A stretch of 64,000 bases of DNA from Leifsonia sp040686855 (lineage in GTDB: Bacteria > Actinomycetota > Actinomycetes > Actinomycetales > Microbacteriaceae). The translations under genes and the position numbers were made by a program. The stretch covers positions 620,001 to 684,000 of the forward strand of contig NZ_JBFBOG010000001.1 in assembly GCF_040686855.1 (NCBI RefSeq), written 5' to 3'. Shown here in pieces: positions 58,382 through 64,000 of this stretch. Below the pieces are notes generated by a model. The model was given only the letters and a program-made list of their open reading frames with translations, had not been told where the DNA came from and searched no databases. How positions within the stretch are numbered: position 1 is the first letter of the stretch; each line of letters begins with the position of its first letter.

Positions 58382-59380
58382 TCAGATGGTGGTGGACTCG
58401 TCCTCGTCGTAGCCGCTGTAGAAGTGGGCGCCGTCGAACCCGGGGACCGAGTCCTTCAGCGACAGGCCCATCTCCGTCAGCTTGTCCTTGACCTCATCCA
58501 CCGACTTCTGACCGAAGTTGCGGATGTTCATGAGCTGCGTCTCCGACAGCGAGACGAGCTCGCTGACGGTGTTGATGCCCTCGCGCTTGAGGCAGTTGTA
58601 CGAGCGGACCGACAGATCCAGGTCTTCGATCGGCATCGACAGCTCGGAGCTGAGGACCTGGTCCACCGGCGCCGGGCCGATCTCGATGCCCTCGGCCGCG
58701 CTGTTGAGCTCGCGGGCCAGACCGAACAGCTCGACCAGCGTGCGGCCGGCCGACGCGATCGCGTCGCGCGGGCTGATGGCCGGCTTGGTCTCGACGTCGA
58801 CCACGAGGCGGTCGAAGTCGGTGCGCTCGCCGGCACGGGTGGCCTCGACGCGGTAGGTGACCTTGAGGACCGGCGAGTAGATCGAGTCGATCGGGATCTG
58901 GCCCGCCTCGCTGTACTCGTTGCGGTTCTGCTGGGCCGACACGTAGCCGCGGCCGCGCTCGATGGTCAGCTCGACCTCGAACTTCGCCTTGTCGTTGAGG
59001 GTCGCGATGACCAGCTCGGGGTTGTGGATCTCCACACCGGCCGGAGCCGAGATGTCGGCGGCGGTGACCTGACCGGCGCCGGTCTTGCGGAGGTACGCGG
59101 TGATCGGCTCGTCGTGCTCGCTCGAGACCACCAGACCCTTGATGTTCAGGATGATCTCGGTCACGTCCTCCTTCACGCCCGGAACCGTGCTGAACTCGTG
59201 CAGCACGCCGTCGATGCGGATGCTGGTGACAGCCGCGCCGGGGATGGAGGAGAGGAGGGTGCGACGGAGCGAGTTGCCCAGGGTGTAACCGAAGCCCGGC
59301 TCCAGCGGCTCGATGACGAACCGCGAGCGGAACTCGGAGATGTTCTCTTCGGTGAGCGTAGGACGCTGTGCAATGAGCAC
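58382..59380 (-). CDS. rpoA: RNA polymerase alpha subunit
   Basis: 332 residues. The N-terminal assembly domain (1-235) contains FVIEPLEPGFGYTLGNSLRRTLLSSIPGAA. A linker follows, then the C-terminal domain (about 250-315) with SVRSYNCLKREGINTVSELV, which binds UP elements and activators. GTG 59380 has GGAAGGAA 6 bases upstream. Two inverted repeats in the 121-base gap before it (59399-59420, 59451-59480) may affect expression. Confidence 0.97.
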   Translation of the reverse strand: MLIAQRPTLTEENISEFRSRFVIEPLEPGFGYTLGNSLRRTLLSSIPGAAVTSIRIDGVLHEFSTVPGVKEDVTEIILNIKGLVVSSEHDEPITAYLRKTGAGQVTAADISAPAGVEIHNPELVIATLNDKAKFEVELTIERGRGYVSAQQNRNEYSEAGQIPIDSIYSPVLKVTYRVEATRAGERTDFDRLVVDVETKPAISPRDAIASAGRTLVELFGLARELNSAAEGIEIGPAPVDQVLSSELSMPIEDLDLSVRSYNCLKREGINTVSELVSLSETQLMNIRNFGQKSVDEVKDKLTEMGLSLKDSVPGFDGAHFYSGYDEDESTTI

Positions 59381-59398
59381 TATTGATTCCTTCCGGCT

Positions 59399-59420
59399 AA
59401 GTGTCCGCTATATGACACTT
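59399..59420. promoter_or_regulatory. Inverted repeat upstream of rpoA
   Basis: AAGTGTC-N8-GACACTT (7-bp arms) next to the rpoA ribosome site. It could be an RNA hairpin that controls rpoA translation, or a DNA operator. Confidence 0.35.
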
Positions 59421-59450
59421 GCTTCTACTGAGGTGGGGGTGTCACGCCGT

Positions 59451-59480
59451 CAGGCGGCGACCCGGTCGAGTCGCCGCCTG
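59451..59480 (-). terminator. GC-rich hairpin in the rpsK-rpoA gap
   Basis: 11-bp stem (59451-59461 with 59470-59480) and an 8-base loop, 21 bases after the rpsK stop. More likely an attenuator or RNA processing site than a full terminator, since rpoA and rplQ follow. Confidence 0.4.
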
Positions 59481-59501
59481 CGGCGGACTGAAGAGAACTG
59501 C

Positions 59502-59900
59502 TTAGACGCGGCGACGCTTCGGCGGGCGGCAGCCGTTGTGCGCCTGCGGGGTGACGTCGTTGATCGAGCCCACCTCGAGGCCGGCGGCCTGGAGCGAGCG
59601 GATCGCGGTCTCGCGACCCGAACCCGGGCCCTTGACGAAGACGTCGACCTTCTTCATGCCGTGCTCCTGCGCCTGACGCGCAGCCGACTCGGCCGCGAGC
59701 TGCGCCGCGAACGGGGTCGACTTGCGGGAGCCCTTGAACCCGACGCCGCCGGACGAGGCCCAGCTGATCACGGCACCGGTGGTGTCGGTGATCGAGACGA
59801 TCGTGTTGTTGAACGTGCTCTTGATGTGGGCCTGGCCCACAGCGATGTTCTTCTTTTCCTTCTTGCGCGGCTTACGAGCGGCCGACTTGGGTGCTGCCAT
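59502..59900 (-). CDS. rpsK: Ribosomal protein S11
   Basis: 132 residues. A basic N-terminus is followed by GQAHIKSTFNNTIVSITD, ISWASSGGVGFKGSRKSTPFA and DVTPQAHNGCRPPKRRRV, the S11 end. Platform protein of the 30S subunit. It lies 30 bases after rpsM. Confidence 0.97.
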   Translation of the reverse strand: MAAPKSAARKPRKKEKKNIAVGQAHIKSTFNNTIVSITDTTGAVISWASSGGVGFKGSRKSTPFAAQLAAESAARQAQEHGMKKVDVFVKGPGSGRETAIRSLQAAGLEVGSINDVTPQAHNGCRPPKRRRV

Positions 59901-59930
59901 TTATCTACTCCTGCAATCCTGGTTGTCGGC

Positions 59931-60305
59931 CTAGCGAGCCTTCTTCTTACCGGCGACCGTGCGCTTCGGTCCCTTACGGGTGCGCGCGTTCGTCTTGGTG
60001 CGCTGGCCGCGGACCGGGAGGCCCTTGCGGTGGCGGATACCCTCGTAGCTGCCGATCTCGACCTTGCGGCGGATGTCGGCGGCGACCTCACGGCGGAGGT
60101 CACCTTCGACCTTGAAGTTGCCCTCGATGTAGTCGCGGAGAGCGACGAGCTGCTCGTCGGTCAGGTCCTTGACGCGGATGTCGCCCGAGATCTCGGTCTC
60201 GCGCAGAGTCTGGAGGGCGCGGGTGCGGCCGACTCCGTAGATGTAGGTGAGTGCGACCTCCACGCGCTTCTCGCGCGGGATGTCGACGCCTGCTAGACGT
60301 GCCAT
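59931..60305 (-). CDS. rpsM: Ribosomal protein S13
   Basis: 124 residues. ARLAGVDIPREKRVEVALTYIYG start, IRHRKGLPVRGQRTKTNARTRKGPKRT end. Head protein of the 30S subunit. The 139-base gap upstream (60306-60444) is GC-rich with imperfect repeats but no structure I can define. Confidence 0.97.
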   Translation of the reverse strand: MARLAGVDIPREKRVEVALTYIYGVGRTRALQTLRETEISGDIRVKDLTDEQLVALRDYIEGNFKVEGDLRREVAADIRRKVEIGSYEGIRHRKGLPVRGQRTKTNARTRKGPKRTVAGKKKAR

Positions 60306-60444
60306 GTTGTTGGCTTCTCCTGTGATGAGTGGAGGTCTGCAGCGGTCCCGGTGCCCCGGCCTCCTCCGAGGGTGTCCCCCGCACCGCTTTCACGGCTGCG
60401 GGATCTGGGATCGCCTGTTCTCTATTCGGTTATGAGCGCTGCGA

Positions 60445-60558
60445 TCAGCCCTGGCGCTGCTTGTGGCGCGGGTTCTCGCAGATGACCATGACCCGGCCGT
60501 TACGACGGATGACCTTGCACTTGTCGCAGATCCGCTTGACGGAGGGATTGACCTTCAT
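60445..60558 (-). CDS. rpmJ: Ribosomal protein L36
   Basis: 37 residues: MKVNPSVKRICDKCKVIR at the start and the C-terminal HKQRQG. Cys11, Cys14, Cys27 and His32 form the zinc site, so this is the zinc-binding (C+) form. It lies between infA and rpsM, the usual place. Confidence 0.96.
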   Translation of the reverse strand: MKVNPSVKRICDKCKVIRRNGRVMVICENPRHKQRQG

Positions 60559-60636
60559 TGTGTTTTACCTTTGTTCGCTGTCCTCGTACCTCGCCCGGGG
60601 CAACCCGTGGGCGTGGCCGTTACTTACAGCAGACCT

Positions 60637-60858
60637 TTACTTGTAGCGGTAGACGATCCGGCCGCGGGTCAGATCGTAGGGGCTCAGCTCCACGATCACG
60701 CGGTCCTCGGGGAGGATGCGGATGTAGTGCTGACGCATCTTGCCGGAGATGTGGGCAAGAACCTTGTGACCGTTCGTCAGCTCGACGCGGAACATCGCGT
60801 TGGGCAGAGCTTCGATCACGGATCCTTCGATCTCGATGACACCGTCTTTTTTGGCCAT
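60637..60858 (-). CDS. infA: Translation initiation factor IF-1
   Basis: 73 residues, a single S1/OB domain: KDGVIEIEGSVIEALPNAMFRVEL, then GHKVLAHISGKMRQHYIRILPEDRVIVELSPYDLTRGRI. First gene of the alpha operon. Its own promoter candidate is 90 bases upstream. Confidence 0.97.
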   Translation of the reverse strand: MAKKDGVIEIEGSVIEALPNAMFRVELTNGHKVLAHISGKMRQHYIRILPEDRVIVELSPYDLTRGRIVYRYK

Positions 60859-60947
60859 AGCCTCACTGTCGCTAAAAGTAGTGGTTTGCTGGTCGTGCGT
60901 TGACTGGCGGAAGGCACGTCGGAACGCGCCTAAGACACCAAGGATCT

Positions 60948-60977
60948 ATCTTATGGGAAAGGGCGCGATTTCGCCAA
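60948..60977 (-). promoter_or_regulatory. Candidate promoter of infA and the alpha operon
   Basis: TTGGCG (60972-60977) and TAAGAT (60948-60953) on the minus strand with an 18-base spacer, within the 143-base gap between map and infA. Transcription would start near 60940, giving a leader of about 80 bases. Confidence 0.55.
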
Positions 60978-61001
60978 TCCGAGTGTATTATCTGCGCCCG
61001 G

Positions 61002-61832
61002 TCACGGAATGGGCGTCGGCGTGACGCCGAACGGCGCAAGACCGGCCGCGCCGCCGTCCGCCGCGGTGAGAACCCAGATGCCGTTCTCGTGCACGGCGAC
61101 GCTGTGCTCCCAGTGCGCTGCAGCCGAGCCGTCCTCGGTGGCGACGGTCCAGCCGTCGTCCTTCACGTAGGTCTCCTGGTCACCCAGGACCACCATCGGC
61201 TCGATCGCCACGACCAGCCCGGGACGCACCTCCGGGCCCTTCGCTCGTACCCGGTAGTTGAACACCGGCGGCTCCTCGTGCATCCGCCGGCCGATGCCGT
61301 GACCGATGTAGTCGGTCAGGATGCCGTACTCGCCCTCCGCGAGGATGAAGTCCTCGATGGCCTCCCCCACCTCGTTGAGGTAGCGGGCCTGGGCCAGCGT
61401 CGCGATGCCGCGCCAGAGCGACCGCTCCGTGACGTCGGCGAGGCGCTGCCGCTCCTCCACTCGCTCCGGATGCGCCGGGTCGGGTAGAACGAACGTGCGC
61501 GCCGCGTCCCCGTTCCAGCCGCCGAGGATGGCGCCGCTGTCGACCGAGAGGATGTCGCCCGGCTCCAGCACTCGGCCGCCTGGGATGCCGTGCACGACCT
61601 CGTCGTTCACTGACGCGCAGATCGTGTGGTGGTAACCCGGCTCGAGCTTGAAGTTGGACGAGCCGCCCGCCTCCACGATCGCCCGCTCGGCGAGGGTGTC
61701 GAGTTCGAGCGTCGTGATCCCCGGCGCGACCGCCGCCGCCACGGCGTCGAGCGATGCAGCCGTCGCCCGTCCCGGAGCGACCATGTCGCGGAGCTGGGCG
61801 GGCGTCTTGTAGATCGACCTCTTGAACTTCAT
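61002..61832 (-). CDS. map: Type I methionine aminopeptidase
   Basis: 276 residues from ATG 61832. FKRSIYKTPAQLRDMVAPGR start, HHTICASVNDEVVHGIP (His and first metal region), LSVDSGAILGGWNGDAARTF with the two metal Asp residues, DYIGHGIGRRMHEEPPV with the His, VVAIEPMVVLG with the Glu and HWEHSVAVHENG with the final Glu. It removes the initiator Met. It follows adk by 14 bases. Confidence 0.96.
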   Translation of the reverse strand: MKFKRSIYKTPAQLRDMVAPGRATAASLDAVAAAVAPGITTLELDTLAERAIVEAGGSSNFKLEPGYHHTICASVNDEVVHGIPGGRVLEPGDILSVDSGAILGGWNGDAARTFVLPDPAHPERVEERQRLADVTERSLWRGIATLAQARYLNEVGEAIEDFILAEGEYGILTDYIGHGIGRRMHEEPPVFNYRVRAKGPEVRPGLVVAIEPMVVLGDQETYVKDDGWTVATEDGSAAAHWEHSVAVHENGIWVLTAADGGAAGLAPFGVTPTPIP

Positions 61833-61846
61833 CGGGAGGACGGCCG

Positions 61847-62461
61847 TCAGGCCACGGACTCGCCGGTGGCGGCACCCGCGACCGGGTTGATGCCGCGCTC
61901 GGCGAGGGCCGCGGTGATGCGCTCGGCGACCTCGTCCATCCCGCCCAGACCGTCGACCGGCACCAGCAGACCGCGCTCGCGGTACACGTCGATCAGCGGG
62001 GACGTCTCGCGCACGTAGACCTCCTGGCGGTGGCGGATCGCCTCCTCCGAGTCGTCCGCACGGCCCTGCTCCTGTGCGCGCTTCGTCAGCCGCTGGACGA
62101 TCTCGTCCTGGTCGGCCGTCAGCTGGATGACCGCGTCGAGCTTCTGTCCGTCGCCGGCCAGGAGCTGGTCGAGGTATTCGACCTGCGCCAGTGTGCGCGG
62201 GTAGCCGTCGAGCAGGAAGCCGTTCGCGGCGTCCTCCTCGCGCAGCCGGTCGGCGACCAGCTGGTTCGTGAGGCTGTCGGGAACGTAGTCGCCCGCATCC
62301 ACGATGGCCTTGACCTGCTTGCCGAGCTCGGTCTCGTTCTTGATGTTGGCCCGGAAGATGTCGCCCGTGGAGATGTCGGGGATCCCGTAGGTGGTGGTGA
62401 TGCGGGAGGCCTGAGTGCCCTTGCCCGCTCCGGGGGGACCGACGATCAGCATTCGGGTCAA
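61847..62461 (-). CDS. adk: Adenylate kinase
   Basis: 204 residues from TTG 62461, which overlaps the secY stop (TTGA) and has GAAGGG 8 bases upstream; ATG 62452 is the alternative three codons later. Walker A GPPGAGKGTQASR, the AMP-site DISTGDIFR, then NGFLLDGYPRTLAQ. The lid is short and lacks the zinc Cys residues, as usual for GC-rich actinobacteria. It balances AMP, ADP and ATP. Confidence 0.95.
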   Translation of the reverse strand: MTRMLIVGPPGAGKGTQASRITTTYGIPDISTGDIFRANIKNETELGKQVKAIVDAGDYVPDSLTNQLVADRLREEDAANGFLLDGYPRTLAQVEYLDQLLAGDGQKLDAVIQLTADQDEIVQRLTKRAQEQGRADDSEEAIRHRQEVYVRETSPLIDVYRERGLLVPVDGLGGMDEVAERITAALAERGINPVAGAATGESVA

Positions 62462-63780
62462 CGCAGAAGCCCTTCGTAATGCCGCTGCTGGAGCTGGGAG
62501 TCGATCTGCTTGACCGTCTCCAGCCCGACACCGACGATGATCAGGATGGACGTGCCGCCGAACATGAAGTTCTGGCTCGCGCCGATCAGCGCGAAGGCGA
62601 CCAGCGGTATCAGCGCGATGATGCCGAGGTAGAACGAGCCGGGCAGCGTGACACGGGTGAGCACGTAGTCCAGGTACTCCGCCGTCGGACGGCCCGCGCG
62701 GATGCCGGGGATGAAGCCGCCGTACTTCTTCATGTTGTCCGCGACCTCCTCCGGGTTGAAGGTGATGGCGACGTAGAAGTACGTGAAGCCCACGATCAGG
62801 AGGAAGTACAGGAGCATGTAGAGCGGGTGGTCGCCCTTGGTCAGGTAGTTCGTGATCCAGGTGACCCACGGCGCCGGGGCCTTGCCCGCGGCCGGCTGGT
62901 TGAACTGGGCGATCAGGGCCGGCAGGTACAGCAGCGACGAGGCGAAGATGACGGGCACGACGCCGGCCATGTTGACCTTGATCGGGATGTACGTGTTGTT
63001 GCCGCCGTACGTGCGCCGTCCGACCATCCGCTTCGCGTACTGCACGGGGATGCGCCGCTGCGACTGCTCGACGAAGACGACGCCCATGACGATGAGCAGT
63101 CCGATCGCGATCACGACCAGAAGGATCTCGATGCCCTGCGACTGACCGACCGCCCAGAGGGAGGACGGGAACTGCGCGGCGATCGAGGTGAAGATGAGGA
63201 GCGACATGCCGTTGCCGATGCCGCGCTCGGTGACGAGCTCGCCCATCCACATGATGAGGCCCGTACCGGCGGTCATGGTGATGACCATGAGCATGATCGC
63301 GTACCAGGAGTCGTCCGTGATGAGCTGCGTGCACTGCGAGACGGCGGTGGTGCCGAACAGCGCGCCGCTGCGGGCGACGGTGATGAGGGTCGTCGACTGG
63401 AGGACGCCCAGCGCGATGGTGAGGTAACGCGTGTACTGCGTGAGCTTGGCCTGACCGGCCTGGCCCTCCTTGTAGAGGGTCTCGAAGCGCGGGATGACCA
63501 CGCGCAGCAGCTGCACGATGATCGACGCGGTGATGTACGGCATGATGCCGAGCGCGAAGATCGAGAGTTTGAGCAGGGCGCCGCCGGAGAACAGGTTGAC
63601 CAGCGAGTAGAGACCCGAGGTGTCCTGGTTGGCGTTCAGACAGGTCTGGACGTTGCCGAAGTCGACGAACGGCGCGGGGATGAACGACCCCAGCCGGAAC
63701 AGGGCGATGATCGCCAGGGTGAAGAGGATCTTCTTGCGAAGGTCCGGGGTGCGGAAGATCCGCGCAACGGCGCTAAACAA
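62458..63780 (-). CDS. secY: Preprotein translocase subunit SecY
   Basis: 440 residues with ten transmembrane helices. RTPDLRKKILFTLAIIALFRLG start, the plug region (PAPFVDFG...), TQYTRYLTIALG and PIQYAKRMVGRRTYGGNN-like cytoplasmic loops, and GIRAGRPTAEYLDYVLTRVTLPG near the end. It forms the protein-conducting channel in the membrane. The start is TTG 63780 behind an AGGA-rich leader. A 14-bp hairpin lies between rplO and this gene. Confidence 0.96.
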   Translation of the reverse strand: MFSAVARIFRTPDLRKKILFTLAIIALFRLGSFIPAPFVDFGNVQTCLNANQDTSGLYSLVNLFSGGALLKLSIFALGIMPYITASIIVQLLRVVIPRFETLYKEGQAGQAKLTQYTRYLTIALGVLQSTTLITVARSGALFGTTAVSQCTQLITDDSWYAIMLMVITMTAGTGLIMWMGELVTERGIGNGMSLLIFTSIAAQFPSSLWAVGQSQGIEILLVVIAIGLLIVMGVVFVEQSQRRIPVQYAKRMVGRRTYGGNNTYIPIKVNMAGVVPVIFASSLLYLPALIAQFNQPAAGKAPAPWVTWITNYLTKGDHPLYMLLYFLLIVGFTYFYVAITFNPEEVADNMKKYGGFIPGIRAGRPTAEYLDYVLTRVTLPGSFYLGIIALIPLVAFALIGASQNFMFGGTSILIIVGVGLETVKQIDSQLQQRHYEGLLR

Positions 63781-63806
63781 ACCTGCGTCCTGCTTTCCTA
63801 AGAGTC

Positions 63807-63838
63807 AGTCGGGTGGCCGGTTTCCCGGCCACCCGACT
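63807..63838 (-). terminator. Hairpin between rplO and secY
   Basis: Perfect 14-bp stem (63807-63820 with 63825-63838) with a TTTC loop, 18 bases after the rplO stop and 26 bases before the secY start. There is no T run. It may attenuate transcription or stabilise upstream mRNA rather than stop all transcription. Confidence 0.6.
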
Positions 63839-63856
63839 CGACTGCTGTACGGATGG

Positions 63857-64000
63857 CTACTTGACGGAACCACCAGCGGCGACGATCTTCTGCTCAGCAG
63901 AGCCGGAGACCTTGTCGACCGCAACGTTCAGCTTAACCGCAATGTCCCCGTTGCCGAGAACCTTGACCTTTTCGTTCTTGCGAACGGCGCCCTTGAGGAC
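63857..64000 (-). CDS. rplO: Ribosomal protein L15, C-terminal part
   Basis: 47 C-terminal residues are visible, and the gene continues beyond the window edge. KVLGNGDIAVKLNVAVDKVS is the typical L15 end. It lies upstream of secY as in the spc operon. Confidence 0.9.
   Translation of the reverse strand, partial: VLKGAVRKNEKVKVLGNGDIAVKLNVAVDKVSGSAEQKIVAAGGSVK

Overview
This is a GC-rich chromosomal segment of an actinobacterium, most likely family Microbacteriaceae (Leifsonia-like). That placement is inferred from the GC-rich codon use, the gene neighbourhoods (pcrA/FUSC; guaB3-glpD; glmS-acpS-alr-tsaE-tsaB-rimI-tsaD; rplM-rpsI-glmM) and the actinobacterial protein variants (PcrA with a C-terminal tail, GuaB3, an L17 with an acidic tail, a LAxTG sorting signal). 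No search could be run, so the genus is a guess. I found no tRNA, rRNA, integrase, transposase or CRISPR array.

Layout. 1-8300: the end of a sortase-anchored surface protein, an MpaB-type oxygenase, a FUSC membrane protein translationally coupled to PcrA helicase, a glycerophosphodiester phosphodiesterase, a small membrane protein and a Bax-inhibitor-1 protein. 8360-26130: an exopolysaccharide locus. It holds a membrane-anchored glycoside hydrolase, a VanZ protein, an undecaprenyl-phosphate sugar transferase, four GT-B glycosyltransferases, two tandem GDP-mannose 4,6-dehydratase-type enzymes, an acyltransferase, an epimerase, a flippase, a Wzy/ligase-type protein and a DUF4012 protein. It reads as a Wzx/Wzy-type pathway that builds a decorated cell-surface polymer. 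26170-40910: housekeeping genes for guanine nucleotides (guaA, guaB, guaB3), glycerol-3-phosphate (glpD), cation/proton exchange with its RCK subunit, SURF1, an aminotransferase, an epoxide hydrolase, RarD and groES. 41050-52750: a methyltransferase, the t6A modification genes with alr, acpS and glmS as one coupled operon, coaA, glmM and rpsI-rplM. 52960-57670: a small accessory stretch (secreted serine protease, SDR with a divergent HTH regulator) plus truA and a double GNAT protein. 57740-64000: the end of the spc operon and the alpha operon (rplO-secY-adk-map, infA-rpmJ-rpsM-rpsK-rpoA-rplQ).

Genes are densely packed. Many pairs overlap by 4 bases (ATGA or GTGA). Many first genes have a TAnnnT hexamer 6-10 bases before the start codon and no Shine-Dalgarno sequence, so leaderless transcripts look common. 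The observations most worth checking are: guaA can only begin at a non-standard ATT codon behind a good ribosome site; a relic of an aminotransferase 3' end lies after the epoxide hydrolase gene and is overprinted by the opposite-strand gene; a perfect 23-bp-arm inverted repeat lies upstream of rarD; and an 8-bp-arm palindrome sits between the SDR and its HTH regulator. I did not find a clearly undescribed system. The exopolysaccharide locus with DUF4012 is the most plausible place for unexplored biochemistry. No non-coding stretch exceeds 300 bases; the longest is the rplM leader region (52752-52966).
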